Shown: piece after piece, positions 43,618 to 53,040 of the stretch
How positions within the stretch are numbered: position 1 is the stretch's first letter
Layout: the number at the start of each line of letters is the position of its first letter
Assembly (NCBI RefSeq): GCF_000424185.1
Contig: NZ_AUJK01000001.1
Location: 62,001-126,000 of the forward strand
Direction of reading: 5' to 3'
Source of the DNA: Prevotella sp. AGR2160
GTDB lineage: Bacteria; Bacteroidota; Bacteroidia; Bacteroidales; Bacteroidaceae
DNA length: 64,000 bases
The notes under the pieces: model-generated
What the model saw: only the letters and a program-made list of their open reading frames with translations
Told to the model about the DNA's origin: nothing
Databases searched by the model: none
Translations under genes and position numbers: made by a program

Positions 43618-43705
43618 TCTTTTCTATTTTATTTTATGTTGCAGAACATAAAAGCATTAAAAAAATTCAAAATTTAGCGCTTTTTTAGGTTATTATGCAT
43701 AATTA

Positions 43706-44587
43706 TTACCGATAAAATTCCTTCTTACCGGCCGACAAAGTATTTTTCATCAATGAACAGATCGTCATTGGACCAACGCCACCGGGGACGGGAGTGATGA
43801 AAGAACACTTCGGGGCAACCTCATCGAACTTCACGTCACCGTTGAGCCGGTAGCCGCGCTTCTTCGTGGCATCGGGGACACGTGTCGTGCCGACATCGAT
43901 GACGACAGCACCCTCCTTGACCATATCGGCAGTGACGAAGTTCGGCTGGCCGATGGCAGCAATGATGATGTCGGCCTCACGGCATTCCTCTTTCAGCGTC
44001 TTCGAGTGGCTGTGGCAGACGGTGACGGTGGCATCGCCATACTGCTTCTGAAGCATGAGCTGGGCCATGGGCTTTCCGACGATATTGCTGCGACCGAGGA
44101 TGACGCATTTCTTGCCGCTCGTCTCAATATGATAATGTTGGAGCAGCGTGAGGATGCCCAGCGGCGTGGCGGAGATGAAACACGGCAGACCGATCGCCAT
44201 GCGGCCGACATTGATGGGATGGAAACCGTCGACATCCTTGCGGTAGTCGATCGCCATGATGATCTTCTGCTCGTCAATATGCTTCGGCAACGGCAGTTGG
44301 ACAATGAAACCATCGACATCGGCATCCTTATTCAGACGGTCCACACAGGCCAGCAGTTCCTCCTCCGTGACATCATCCTCATAACGGATGAGCGTGGACT
44401 TGAAACCGCACTGCTCACAGGCGATAACCTTGTTCTTCACATACGTCTCACTGCCACCATCATGGCCGACGAGGACGGCAGCCAGATGGGGCTGCTTGCC
44501 ACCGGCGGCAATGATGTGCTTCACTTCTTCCGCAATCTCGGCCTTGATAGCCGTGGCGGTGGCTTTTCCATCAATTAATGTGTACAT
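43706..44587 (-). CDS. folD: Methylenetetrahydrofolate dehydrogenase/cyclohydrolase
   Basis: The bifunctional enzyme interconverts methylene-, methenyl- and formyl-tetrahydrofolate. The 293-residue protein has [14 protein letters not shown] near 50 with the catalytic lysine, [13 protein letters not shown] near 93, the cofactor loop [17 protein letters not shown] near 160 and [16 protein letters not shown] near the end. It starts 42 bases after ffh and is probably on the same transcript. Confidence 0.96.
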   Translation of the reverse strand: MYTLIDGKATATAIKAEIAEEVKHIIAAGGKQPHLAAVLVGHDGGSETYVKNKVIACEQCGFKSTLIRYEDDVTEEELLACVDRLNKDADVDGFIVQLPLPKHIDEQKIIMAIDYRKDVDGFHPINVGRMAIGLPCFISATPLGILTLLQHYHIETSGKKCVILGRSNIVGKPMAQLMLQKQYGDATVTVCHSHSKTLKEECREADIIIAAIGQPNFVTADMVKEGAVVIDVGTTRVPDATKKRGYRLNGDVKFDEVAPKCSFITPVPGGVGPMTICSLMKNTLSAGKKEFYR

Positions 44588-44629
44588 ATACCTTATTATA
44601 TATAGTCTCTCTTAAATCCCCCCGGGGTC

Positions 44630-45985
44630 TTACGCCTTGGCACCAAAGCCCGGCATGCCTTTCATGCGGGCCATCATGCTCGCCATCTTGTTGCCCGTGA
44701 GCATCTTCATCATCTTTCTCGTCTGATCGAACTGCTTGATAAGACGGCCCACCTGCTGGATGTCTGTACCGGAACCCTTGGCGATACGCTTACGGCGACT
44801 GCTGTTGAGAATCTCGGGATGGGAACGCTCCTGAGGCGTCATGGAACGGATGACGGCCTCGATGCTCTTGAAGGCATTGTTGGCCTCGCCATCGATATCG
44901 ACATCACGGATGGCCTTACCGACACCGGGGATCATACTGGCGAGTTCCTTCATATTACCCATCTTCTTGATCTGTTCGATCTGTCCGAGAAAATCGTTGA
45001 AGTCGAACTTGTTCTTCTGAATCTTCTTCTGCAGCTTACGGGCCTCCGCCTCGTCAAACTGCTCCTGGGCACGCTCCACGAGAGAGACGACATCACCCAT
45101 ACCGAGGATTCGGTCGGCCATACGAGCCGGATGGAACACATCGATGGCTTCCATCTTCTCACCCGTTCCGATAAACTTGATCGGCTTCGTCACGACAGTA
45201 CGGATACTCAGGGCGGCACCACCACGGGTATCACCATCGAGTTTCGTCAGGACGACACCGTCGAAATCAAGGCGGTCATTGAACTCCTTGGCGGTATTCA
45301 CGGCATCCTGACCGGTCATGGAGTCGACGACGAAGAGCGTCTCGTCGGGATTGACATGATTCTTCAGACTGCTGATCTCATCCATCATCTGCTCATCAAC
45401 AGCCAAACGACCGGCGGTATCGATGATCACGACATCATTACCCTTCGTCTTCGCCTCCTGGATGGCATGATCGGCAATCTCATTGACATTCTTGTTCTCC
45501 GGCTCACTGTATACGGGGACACCGATCTGCTCACCGACAACCTTCAACTGGTCGATGGCGGCGGGACGGTAGACATCACAAGCCACAAGCAGCGGCTTCT
45601 TGCCCTGTTTCGTCTTCAACAGGTTGGCGAGCTTACCGGAGAACGTTGTCTTACCGGAACCCTGGAGACCACTCATGAGGATCACGGCGGGATGACTCTT
45701 CAGCACCAACGGCGCGTCCTCGCCACCCATCAGCTCTGCCAACTCATCATGGACGAGCTTGACCATCAACTGACCCGGCTTGACCGCCGTGAGGACATTC
45801 ATACCCAACGCTTTCTCCTTCACCTTATTGGTGAACGCCTTGGCTACTTTATAGTTGACATCGGCATCCAGGAGGGCGCGGCGTACGTCCTTCATCGTCT
45901 CGGCCACATTGATCTCGGTGATCTGACCTTCACCTTTCAGTATCTTGAAACTTCTCTCAAGTCTGTCGCTAAGATTTTCAAACAT
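44630..45985 (-). CDS. ffh: Signal recognition particle protein Ffh
   Basis: The GTPase binds signal sequences and 4.5S RNA for membrane targeting. The 451-residue protein has the N domain, G1 GLQGSGKTTFSGKLANLL near 108, VACDVYRPAAIDQLK near 134, DTAGRLAVDE near 190, TKLDGDTRGGAALS near 247, and the methionine-rich M domain from about 330 (GSGTDIQQVGRLIKQFDQ and KMMKMLTGNKMASMMARMKG). A consensus promoter lies upstream. Confidence 0.97.
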   Translation of the reverse strand: MFENLSDRLERSFKILKGEGQITEINVAETMKDVRRALLDADVNYKVAKAFTNKVKEKALGMNVLTAVKPGQLMVKLVHDELAELMGGEDAPLVLKSHPAVILMSGLQGSGKTTFSGKLANLLKTKQGKKPLLVACDVYRPAAIDQLKVVGEQIGVPVYSEPENKNVNEIADHAIQEAKTKGNDVVIIDTAGRLAVDEQMMDEISSLKNHVNPDETLFVVDSMTGQDAVNTAKEFNDRLDFDGVVLTKLDGDTRGGAALSIRTVVTKPIKFIGTGEKMEAIDVFHPARMADRILGMGDVVSLVERAQEQFDEAEARKLQKKIQKNKFDFNDFLGQIEQIKKMGNMKELASMIPGVGKAIRDVDIDGEANNAFKSIEAVIRSMTPQERSHPEILNSSRRKRIAKGSGTDIQQVGRLIKQFDQTRKMMKMLTGNKMASMMARMKGMPGFGAKA

Positions 45986-46010
45986 AATATTTTATTTCTA
46001 TTTTTGACTG

Positions 46011-46042
46011 CAAAAGTACGAAAAAAAACATACATCTCCAAA
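46011..46042 (-). promoter_or_regulatory. Promoter of ffh
   Basis: Minus-strand TTTG (46039-46042), 20-base spacer, TACTTTTG (46011-46018), 26 bases before the ffh ATG. Confidence 0.75.
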
Positions 46043-46049
46043 TGTCTTT

Positions 46050-46084
46050 ATCAATATATGTTTGATCTGTTACTCTGTCTTTTT
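46050..46084. repeat. R5 half copy
   Basis: CAATATATGTTTGATCTGTT followed by ACTCTGTCTTTTTAAAAAAG is the right half of the R5 hairpin at 31811-31883; it lies just after the hypothetical gene's stop. Confidence 0.75.
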
Positions 46085-46099
46085 AAAAAAGCTCTGTCC

Positions 46100-46663
46100 C
46101 TAGTTGCCGGAGAGCCGTTGTTCCTCCTCTTCCTGTTTCTGTTTGAGGTATGCGTCCATGATGGGATCACCGGTCGTTTTCTTGTCTGCATTGTCATAGT
46201 TCTGCAGGATCTTCTGCGCCTCCTTGCGGTGCTTACGGTCACGGGCGGAACGGCGGTCCATCCACCCGAGGAAATCACCGTTGAGGATACCCCGCGGCGC
46301 GCCGTTCTCCGAGGCCGTCTGCCGCGCCGACTCTTCCATGGCCTTGAGATGTTGCTGGTCCTGCCCCCAGATCGTCACCTCATGGAGCTGGCGTGCCTGC
46401 GGCAGGAGGAAGATGGTGTCGGGAAGACTGTTGAGATAAACTGTCGTCTTGATATATCCCGGCTTGGAGACAACGGCAGAGTCGAAACTGTATTTCATCG
46501 CCCAATAGCCACGGTAGTCGGTACGCGCCCAGTGGTTCGTGTTCGTATGAATGATGGCGTCCCGGAGCGGGATATGATCCTCCATACTCGCCACGACACA
46601 CGTGCGCTGTCCCCACCCCGTGAGGGCGACAAAGCTAAAGATAAAAAGCAAAACTGTTCTCAT
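46100..46663 (-). CDS. Secreted protein with a carboxypeptidase-regulatory-like domain
   Basis: A 187-residue protein with a signal peptide (LLFIFSFVALTGWGQ). Residues about 20-95 look like a small beta-sandwich of the carboxypeptidase-regulatory or CNA-B type: VASMEDHIPLRDAIIHT, TDYRGYWAMKY, YLNSLPDTIFLLPQARQLHEVT. Proteins with this N-terminal domain and a charged helical tail (here rich in Glu, Lys and Gln) are common in Bacteroidales envelopes; their function is not known. It is the last of three same-strand genes that follow gltD. Confidence 0.65.
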   Translation of the reverse strand: MRTVLLFIFSFVALTGWGQRTCVVASMEDHIPLRDAIIHTNTNHWARTDYRGYWAMKYSFDSAVVSKPGYIKTTVYLNSLPDTIFLLPQARQLHEVTIWGQDQQHLKAMEESARQTASENGAPRGILNGDFLGWMDRRSARDRKHRKEAQKILQNYDNADKKTTGDPIMDAYLKQKQEEEEQRLSGN

Positions 46664-46697
46664 AATATGATCCTAAAAATCCGGGCGCGCCGTTCCG

Positions 46698-46729
46698 GGC
46701 CTGCCGTTGTGTGCTTGTGCTTTGCAAGC
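46698..46729. repeat. R6 copy
   Basis: GGCCTGCCGTTGTGTGCTTG followed by TGCTTTGCAAGC: same family as 6364-6405 and 42352-42392. Confidence 0.7.
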
Positions 46730-46758
46730 GCTAGGAAGCGCAGGCCCCGCCCCCGCTC

Positions 46759-48099
46759 TCACGCTTTGATCTCCACGCCGACATCCTCGAGGAGCTTGAT
46801 GGCATCGACATACTGCGCGATGCCCTGCGCCACCTCTTTCGCGGCTTTCATGGCCAGGACGACGGTCTGCGGACGGTGCACGACATCACCACCGGCGAAG
46901 ACGCCACGGCGTGTCGTCATTCCGAAGGGACGTTCCTGCGTCTTCACATAACCCTTCTCGTCCACCTCGATGCCTTCCGTTGTGGAGACGATACGATTGG
47001 CAGGGCGGGAGCCGATAGCCAGGAAGATACGGTCGAACTTCTCTTCCCGTTCCCCCTCCGGCGTCTTCAACCGACAGGCAGCGAGGCGACCATTACTTCC
47101 GGGGAGAAACTCCTCCACCGTCGTCTCCCACTCGAACTTCACGCCCTCAGCTACGGCAGCCTCATACTCGGCAGCGATGGCCGGCATCTCCTCCTGGGTA
47201 CGCCGATAGAGGACGGTGACGTCAGCACCGAGGCGGATCGCCGTACGGGCGGCATCCATGGCGACATTTCCGCCACCGATAACGCCGACCTTCTCCCCTT
47301 CTTTCAACGGGATGGCATTCCGACTCATCGCACCCTCATTGACGGCATTGACATTATGCAGAAAATAAGTAGACTGGCTGACACCATGGAGGGTGGCCCC
47401 GGGCGTACCGTCCATATTCTGCGGTACGGCCGTTCCCGTTCCCATAAAAATAGCGTCATAGCCATCCCGGAACAACGAGTCAACCGTAATACCGTTCTCA
47501 CCCACAAGACAGTCACACTCGAAGTCAACACCGAGGGCCTCGATCTTCTTGATCTCCGCACGAACGACGGCTTTCGGCAGACGGTACTCGGGAATGCCAT
47601 ACATCAGTACGCCTCCGGGCTCATGCTGTCCCTCGAAGATCGTGACATGGAAACCCTGACGGGCAAGATCACCGGCAACGGTAAGTCCTGCGGGCCCGGA
47701 ACCGATGACGGCAATGCGGCCACGAGTCTTCTGCGGAAGTTTCTCACGCGTGAGGTTCATCTTCGTATCAAAATCAGCGATGAACTGTTCGAGCTTACCT
47801 ATCTGAATGGGATTACCTTTCTTGTTTAATACACAATGTCCCTGACACTGCTTCTCATGCGGACAGACACGACCACAGATAGCAGGGAGGTTACTCTTGT
47901 TGTTGATGATCTGCATCGCAGCACCCATATTACCCATAGAGAGTTCATGGACAAAATCAGGGATGTCATTCTCAATAGGACAGCCCTTACGGCACTGCGG
48001 TACCTTACAGTGAAGACAACGATGGGCCTCAGCAATCGCCTCGCGAATGGTGAAGCCCTCATTGACAACTTGGAAATTGTTGTTGATATTTTCTGACAT
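46759..48099 (-). CDS. gltD: NADPH-dependent glutamate synthase small-subunit-type oxidoreductase
   Basis: The 446-residue protein has the N-terminal double Fe-S motif CLHCKVPQCRKGCPIENDIP near 33-52 and CGRVCPHEKQCQGHC near 75, an FAD loop VIGSGPAGLTVAGDLARQG near 131, and an NADPH loop VIGGGNVAMDAARTAIRLG near 272. This is the GltD domain set. No large subunit is beside it, so it may work with a distant GltB or as a stand-alone reductase of the same fold. It starts 3 bases after the beta-barrel gene. Confidence 0.88.
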   Translation of the reverse strand: MSENINNNFQVVNEGFTIREAIAEAHRCLHCKVPQCRKGCPIENDIPDFVHELSMGNMGAAMQIINNKSNLPAICGRVCPHEKQCQGHCVLNKKGNPIQIGKLEQFIADFDTKMNLTREKLPQKTRGRIAVIGSGPAGLTVAGDLARQGFHVTIFEGQHEPGGVLMYGIPEYRLPKAVVRAEIKKIEALGVDFECDCLVGENGITVDSLFRDGYDAIFMGTGTAVPQNMDGTPGATLHGVSQSTYFLHNVNAVNEGAMSRNAIPLKEGEKVGVIGGGNVAMDAARTAIRLGADVTVLYRRTQEEMPAIAAEYEAAVAEGVKFEWETTVEEFLPGSNGRLAACRLKTPEGEREEKFDRIFLAIGSRPANRIVSTTEGIEVDEKGYVKTQERPFGMTTRRGVFAGGDVVHRPQTVVLAMKAAKEVAQGIAQYVDAIKLLEDVGVEIKA

Positions 48100-48102
48100 G
48101 TT

Positions 48103-48585
48103 TTATAAGTAGATTCCTATTCCTACCTTAACGCCAATGGTGGAATAATCACTGTGGTTCTTGAAACTCTGGTCATAATAGATGGCCGGCTCCACAGTGA
48201 CACTGCCATTGAGGAAGAAGGCATAACCGACCTCGAGGCCGGGCATCAGGTCATTATAACTATGATTGGCATGCAACAACTTGACACCGGCACCGAGATA
48301 GAGGCCATTCTGAATGATATAATAGCGCCCCTGGGCACCCACCGTCACCTCGTCGGCGACATTGTCATCACTGACATGCTGGTAACTGGCCTCCCCGAGC
48401 AACATCAGGTTGTCGGCAACCAGATAACCACCTTTGGCCTGGACACCAAAATTAGCACCATGGCCACGGTAGTTTAAGTCAAGCCCCGTAAGAGAGGCTC
48501 CGATATATGTTTTGCCCTGTTCAAACTGAGCACTGGCGGTGAGCGTCATCAAAAACGCAAAAAGTAACGCAGCAATTTTCTTCAT
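48103..48585 (-). CDS. Small outer-membrane beta-barrel protein
   Basis: A 160-residue protein with a signal peptide (KKIAALLFAFLMTLTASAQ) and alternating strands ending VGIGIYL, as in OmpX/OmpW-like eight-stranded barrels. Aromatic residues and turns (GYLVADNLMLLGEASYQHVS) fit a barrel. Function is unknown. The stop is 3 bases before the gltD start. Confidence 0.75.
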   Translation of the reverse strand: MKKIAALLFAFLMTLTASAQFEQGKTYIGASLTGLDLNYRGHGANFGVQAKGGYLVADNLMLLGEASYQHVSDDNVADEVTVGAQGRYYIIQNGLYLGAGVKLLHANHSYNDLMPGLEVGYAFFLNGSVTVEPAIYYDQSFKNHSDYSTIGVKVGIGIYL

Positions 48586-48695
48586 TTCTAGATCGTGTTA
48601 AGTGATACTTCTATTACAACGTTGCAAATATACGATTTTATTTTCAAATAATACGCTCCACCGCCTAAGTTTACGCATTTATTAACACCACGCCA

Positions 48696-49481
48696 CTAGT
48701 CGATATCCTCGGCCACGTTCTTCCGGATCTTCGTCAGGAAGGCCTTCATGCCCTTGGCATCCTTATGGTCGATGATGTCGATGAGCGTCTTCAACTCCTC
48801 ACGGATCTTCTCCACCTGTTCACTAGTATAGGGGTTGAAGAGGATCTCCTGCAGGAGGTAGTCATCCTCATGGAGCACGCCCTTGGCGATCTGCATGTGC
48901 CGTTTGAAGGTCGTGCCCGGCGCGTCCTGGTGCTTCATCACGGCAGCGAAGCAGAACGTCGAGACGAAGGGGATCGACAGGGAGTAAGCCACCGTCTCAT
49001 CGTGTTCCTGGAAAGAATACTCATAGATATTCAGTCCGAGCTTCTGATACAGGTCCTTGAAGAAGATACGCCCCATATAGTCGCCCTCATTGATGATGAT
49101 GGCATTCTCCTCACTGAGTTGATTGAGGTTGGCAAACGTAGGACCGAACATCGGATGCGTGGAGACATAGGGATGGCCAGCCTGTTCATAGAACGCCTTC
49201 AGTCCCGTTTTCACACTCGCGATATCAGAGATGATACAGTCGTCGGGAAGATACGGCAGCACTTCCTTGAATGCCGACAACGTGTATTTCACCGTTACGG
49301 CATTGATGACGAGTTCGGGCTTGAAGTCACGGATCTCCTCAAGTTTTTGAAAACGATAACAGTTATAGGTGAACCGCAGCCGCTTGGGGTCTTTCTCATA
49401 GACGGCCACCTCATGATCGAAACTGAGCAGGTCGATGAAGAAACTCCCCATCTTTCCTGCTCCCATAATTAATATTCTCAT
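48696..49481 (-). CDS. tyrA: Prephenate dehydrogenase
   Basis: The 261-residue protein starts MRILIMGAGKMGSFFIDLLS, a Rossmann loop, followed by IISDIASVKTGLKAFYEQAG near 92 and HPMFGPTFANLNQL near 116, the NAD- and prephenate-binding segments. It makes 4-hydroxyphenylpyruvate for tyrosine. The gene begins 1 base after the DAHP synthase/chorismate mutase stop and is the last gene of the aromatic operon. Confidence 0.9.
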   Translation of the reverse strand: MRILIMGAGKMGSFFIDLLSFDHEVAVYEKDPKRLRFTYNCYRFQKLEEIRDFKPELVINAVTVKYTLSAFKEVLPYLPDDCIISDIASVKTGLKAFYEQAGHPYVSTHPMFGPTFANLNQLSEENAIIINEGDYMGRIFFKDLYQKLGLNIYEYSFQEHDETVAYSLSIPFVSTFCFAAVMKHQDAPGTTFKRHMQIAKGVLHEDDYLLQEILFNPYTSEQVEKIREELKTLIDIIDHKDAKGMKAFLTKIRKNVAEDID

Positions 49482-49482
49482 T

Positions 49483-50547
49483 TTACTGGTTTACAATTTC
49501 CAACTGCTGACGGACACTCTCCTCATGCACCAACTCGAACACCTTCGCGGCGAACTCGGGGCTCATGCCGCAGAGCGAAGCCTGGGCGCCACGCTTCTCG
49601 AGGATCTCGTTGTAGCGGGCAGCCTGCAGCACCGTCATGTTATGCTCTTTCTTGAACGTACCGATCTCACGGCAGATGCGCATACGCTTGGCCAGAAGGT
49701 CCATGAGCTGGTTGTCGACCTCATCGATCTGCGAACGGAGCTGACGGATACCCTCCGTCGTGGTATGCTCATCACGGACGACGAGGAGCGAGAGGATATA
49801 GTCGAGGATCTCCGGCGTCACCTGCTGCTTGGCGTCACTCCAGGCCTCATCGGGATTGCAGTGGCTCTCCACGATCAGTCCGTCGAAGCCGAGGTCCATG
49901 GCCTGCTGGCACAGCGGGGCGATGAGGTCGCGACGGCCGCCGATATGACTGGGATCACAGATGATCGGCAGATCGGGGATACGACGGTGCAGTTCGATAG
50001 GAATCTGCCACATCGGCAGGTTACGGTAGATCTTCTTGTCGTAGCTGGAGAAACCGCGGTGGATAGCGCCGAGACGTTTCACGCCGGCCTGGTTGATACG
50101 CTGCAGGGCACCGATCCAAAGCTCGAGGTCGGGGTTCACGGGGTTCTTCACGAGGACAGGACCTTCGAAACCTTTCAGCGCGTCGGCGAGGGCCTGCATG
50201 GCGAAAGGATTGGCGGAGGTGCGGGCACCGACCCACAGGATGTCAATACCATATTTCACGGCCAGTTCCACATGCTCAGGCGTAGCGACCTCAGTAGCCA
50301 CGAGCATGCCCGTCTCTTCCTTCACTTCCTTCATCCACGGCAGGGCCTTCTCACCGTTGCCTTCGAAGCCTCCGGGTTTCGTACGCGGCTTCCAGACACC
50401 GGCACGGAACATGTGGCAGCCGAGTTTGGCGAGGGTCTTCGCCGTTGTCATCACTTGTTCTTCCGTCTCAGCAGAGCAAGGGCCTGCGATGACGATAGGA
50501 CGTTCCTGATCAGAGGGGAGGTTGAGGGGTTCTAATTCGAGTTCCAT
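49483..50547 (-). CDS. Bifunctional DAHP synthase and chorismate mutase
   Basis: Residues about 15-260 form a KDO-8-P-synthase-type DAHP synthase: RPIVIAGPCSAETEEQ, FRAGVWKPRTKPGGFEGNGE, WVGARTSANPFAMQ and ICDPSHIGGRRDLI carry the substrate and metal ligands. Residues about 265-354 form an AroQ chorismate mutase (LRSQIDEVDNQLMDLLAKRM). One protein thus opens the shikimate pathway and feeds its product branch, which allows prephenate-branch feedback on the first step. It lies between the aminotransferase and tyrA in the operon. Confidence 0.94.
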   Translation of the reverse strand: MELELEPLNLPSDQERPIVIAGPCSAETEEQVMTTAKTLAKLGCHMFRAGVWKPRTKPGGFEGNGEKALPWMKEVKEETGMLVATEVATPEHVELAVKYGIDILWVGARTSANPFAMQALADALKGFEGPVLVKNPVNPDLELWIGALQRINQAGVKRLGAIHRGFSSYDKKIYRNLPMWQIPIELHRRIPDLPIICDPSHIGGRRDLIAPLCQQAMDLGFDGLIVESHCNPDEAWSDAKQQVTPEILDYILSLLVVRDEHTTTEGIRQLRSQIDEVDNQLMDLLAKRMRICREIGTFKKEHNMTVLQAARYNEILEKRGAQASLCGMSPEFAAKVFELVHEESVRQQLEIVNQ

Positions 50548-50602
50548 AAGCGTTATTGTTTTATATTCTTAATCAATGATTCTTATATTTGTTTCGGTCC
50601 CA

Positions 50603-50638
50603 ATGTGGGTGCGTGGCCACAACATGGTGGCCACCTAC
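50603..50638. repeat. R2 copy, reversed, within the aromatic operon
   Basis: GTGGGTGCGTGGCCACAACA followed by TGGTGGCCACCTAC: a full reversed R2 between the aminotransferase and DAHP synthase genes. Confidence 0.8.
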
Positions 50639-50651
50639 AAATGGCAGGATG

Positions 50652-51818
50652 CTACCACTGGAATTGTTGGATTCTCTTCAGCGCCTCCTTCATCTTCTCA
50701 TCCTTGGCGCAGAGGGAGATGCGGACATAGCGCTTGCCGTTATTGCCGAAGATGAAACCGGGGGTGATAAAGACGCGGGCCTCATGGAGGACACGCTCCG
50801 TGAGCTCTTCCACATCCTTGTATTTCTCGGGGATCTTACCCCAGAGGAACATGCCGACCTGCTTCGGATCGAAGGTACAGCCGAGGGTCGTCATAATCTC
50901 TTCGGCGATGTCACGGCGACGGCGGTAGGTCTCCACATTATATTCATGGTGCCACTCCGGCGTGTTCGTGTTGAAAGCCTCGGCGGCAGCGAGCTGGATA
51001 CCCCGGAAGGAACCATTGTCGACATTCGACTTGATCTTCAGGATCCAGGAGATGAACGTCGGATTACCGACGACCATGGCGACACGCCAGCCGGGCATGT
51101 TGAAGCTCTTCGACATGGAGTTGAACTCCAGGCAGCAGTCCTTGGCGCCTTCGACCTGCATGATGCTCAGCGGATGATCATTGAGGATCAGCGAGTAAGG
51201 ATTATCGTTGACGATGACGATGCCATGGCGCTTGGCGAAGTCGACGAGCTTCTCATAGGTCTCCATACGGGCATTGCCGCCGGTGGGCATGTTCGGATAG
51301 TTCGTCCACATGAGCTTCACATGACTGAGGTCCATCTGCTCGAGCTTGTCGAAGTCGGGCTGCCAGCCATTGTCCTCCCGGAGATCATAATACGTGATCT
51401 TCGTACCGAGGATCTTGTTCAGTGCCGTATACGTCGGATAACCGGGATCGGGGATGAGGACCTCATCACCGGGATTACAGAAAGCGAGGGTGACATGGAG
51501 AATGCCCTCCTTAGAACCGATGAGCGGCTGAATCTCACTCTTCCAGTCAAGATCGACATCGTACCATTTCTTATAAAAGTGGGCCATGGCCTGACGGAGT
51601 TCGGGGATACCGACGGTGGGCTGGTAGCCATGGGCATCGGGACGGCGGGCGACCTCACAGAGCTTGTCGATGGTCTGCGGCGACGGCGGCATATCCGGAC
51701 TGCCGATAGCCAATGAGATAATATCCTGGCCCTCGGCATTCAGACGGGCCACCTCCTTTAACTTTCTACTGAAGTAGTACTCTTGTATTTCATTTACTCG
51801 GTTTGCTGGCTGTATCAT
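50652..51818 (-). CDS. Aminotransferase of the aromatic operon
   Basis: The 388-residue fold-I PLP enzyme has the cofactor lysine in NSMSKSFNMPGWR near 230, WTNYPNMPTGGNA near 171, and VNDNPYSLI near 200. Its place between pheA and the DAHP synthase/mutase suggests it transaminates prephenate or the phenylpyruvates with glutamate or aspartate. Sequence alone does not settle the keto acid. Confidence 0.88.
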   Translation of the reverse strand: MIQPANRVNEIQEYYFSRKLKEVARLNAEGQDIISLAIGSPDMPPSPQTIDKLCEVARRPDAHGYQPTVGIPELRQAMAHFYKKWYDVDLDWKSEIQPLIGSKEGILHVTLAFCNPGDEVLIPDPGYPTYTALNKILGTKITYYDLREDNGWQPDFDKLEQMDLSHVKLMWTNYPNMPTGGNARMETYEKLVDFAKRHGIVIVNDNPYSLILNDHPLSIMQVEGAKDCCLEFNSMSKSFNMPGWRVAMVVGNPTFISWILKIKSNVDNGSFRGIQLAAAEAFNTNTPEWHHEYNVETYRRRRDIAEEIMTTLGCTFDPKQVGMFLWGKIPEKYKDVEELTERVLHEARVFITPGFIFGNNGKRYVRISLCAKDEKMKEALKRIQQFQW

Positions 51819-51855
51819 ATTTTTTCTGTTTTGTGATCTATTGATTGATCCTTTT

Positions 51856-51932
51856 GTAGGTGGCCACCTACAAGGGGCAGTTCTTTACTTTTTTACTTCT
51901 TTACTTTTTTACTTCTTTACTTTTTTACTTCT
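51856..51932. repeat. R2 palindrome fragment and R1 copy between pheA and the aminotransferase
   Basis: GTAGGTGGCCACCTAC (51856-51871) is a perfect 16-bp palindrome made from the R2 end; TTTACTTTTTTACTTCTTTA units follow (51883-51932). Confidence 0.8.
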
Positions 51933-51935
51933 CCT

Positions 51936-52766
51936 TTATGCCCCGATGTACTCCCCCAGTATCCGGATGTTCTTCACCAACGGCGTGATGGCATCGATAG
52001 ACTGGCGGTAACGCGTGAGATTGTCGAAGCTGACATCCACATAGAAGAGGTACTCCCATTCCCGTCCGATGATCGGCAACGACTGGATCTTCGTCATGTT
52101 GATATTATAGAAACTCAGGATCGTCAGCACCTTACTCAGGCTGCCCTCCTCATTGGGAAGACTGAAGACGAGGCTGGCCTTGTTGGCTTTCTCCAGCGGA
52201 CGGATGAAATCGGCCTTCTGCGGATTGCAGACCACGAGGAAGCGCGTGAAGTTATGCTTGTTGTCGTGGATGTCATCCTCCAGGACCTTCATGCCATACT
52301 CCTTGGCGGCATAGGCGCTGCAGATGGCCGCCCAGCCATGGACCTGGTGCTTGGCGATGTAGGCGGCACTGCCGGCAGTATCCTCGGCCTCCACGGCCTT
52401 CAGGTCGGGATGGTTGGAGAGGAAACGGCGGCACTGCTGCAGGGCCACGGGGTGCGAGTGGACCTCCTGGAGATTCCCCCAGTCATCATCAGGGAGACAG
52501 CAGAGGGCATGGCGGATATGGAGTTTATGCTCGCCGACGATGGTGTCGCCGCTGGCCCTGAGGAGCTCGTAGTTATGGAGCAGTGATCCGGCAATGGTAT
52601 TCTCGATGGCGACGAGACCGATCACCGTAGGATCTTTCCGGATATTCTCAAAGACCTCCTCGAAGGTGGCGCAACAGATGAGTTGGATCTGCTCGCCGTC
52701 GAAATATTCATGGGCGGCAATATCATGGAAGGATCCCCGCTCTCCTTGTATGGCTATTCTTTTCAT
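51936..52766 (-). CDS. pheA: Prephenate dehydratase
   Basis: The 276-residue protein has the dehydratase domain (RIAIQGERGSFHDIAAHEYF near the start; IENTIAGSLLHNYELL near 62; the catalytic TRF-type motif NFTRFLVV near 176) and a C-terminal ACT domain (SLVFSLPNEEGSLSKVLTIL near 197) for phenylalanine feedback; it lacks a mutase domain, which is supplied by the downstream fusion. ATG at 52764-52766 gives MKRIAIQG; a longer frame upstream is not conserved. First structural gene behind the attenuator. Confidence 0.94.
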   Translation of the reverse strand: MKRIAIQGERGSFHDIAAHEYFDGEQIQLICCATFEEVFENIRKDPTVIGLVAIENTIAGSLLHNYELLRASGDTIVGEHKLHIRHALCCLPDDDWGNLQEVHSHPVALQQCRRFLSNHPDLKAVEAEDTAGSAAYIAKHQVHGWAAICSAYAAKEYGMKVLEDDIHDNKHNFTRFLVVCNPQKADFIRPLEKANKASLVFSLPNEEGSLSKVLTILSFYNINMTKIQSLPIIGREWEYLFYVDVSFDNLTRYRQSIDAITPLVKNIRILGEYIGA

Positions 52767-52808
52767 TCGTCTTATATTTTTATTTGGCTTACCCGTTGGG
52801 TGCCCCAA

Positions 52809-52848
52809 CCTTTTACTTCTTTACTTTTTTACTTCTTTACTTTTAAGT
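52809..52848. repeat. R1 copy between attenuator and pheA
   Basis: TTTTACTTCTTTACTTTTTT followed by ACTTCTTTACTTTT, directly after the attenuator's T run on the minus strand. Confidence 0.8.
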
Positions 52849-52887
52849 AAAAAAAAACGGTCCTGCTCCATCATGAGCGGGACCGTT
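52849..52887 (-). terminator. Attenuator terminator of the aromatic operon
   Basis: On the minus strand a 13-bp stem (52875-52887 with 52856-52868, one G-T pair), 6-base loop, then nine T residues: a strong intrinsic terminator placed 83 bases before the pheA ATG. Its first arm contains TCCCGCTC (52875-52882), complementary to GAGCGGGA at 52937-52944 in the leader gene, which would form the competing antiterminator. Confidence 0.9.
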
Positions 52888-52924
52888 TCGTTATCTTATC
52901 GTTTCAATTTTCCTAAGTTGAAAT

Positions 52925-52999
52925 TCACACGCAACTTCCCGCTCTACAATTCCTTGCAAAGTAAAAGTAATAGTAAAAAGATGCGTAAGAATTCATCAT
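52925..52999 (-). CDS. Phe/Tyr leader peptide of the aromatic operon
   Basis: A 24-codon frame between the promoter and the attenuator terminator encodes MMNSYASFYYYFYFARNCRA and four more residues. Codons 8-14 are F-Y-Y-Y-F-Y-F, and codon 5 is Tyr. Ribosomes short of charged tRNA-Phe or tRNA-Tyr would stall there and leave the GAGCGGGA segment (codons 19-21) free to pair with the terminator's first arm, letting RNA polymerase enter pheA. With ample amino acids the ribosome reaches the TGA (52925-52927), covers that segment and the terminator forms. Length, position and the exact 8-bp complementarity make this convincing. ATGs at 52999 and 52996 are both usable. Confidence 0.85.
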   Translation of the reverse strand: MMNSYASFYYYFYFARNCRAGSCV

Positions 53000-53040
53000 C
53001 GTTCTGTTCTTTTTATTGTCGTTATTTTATTTTGACAATG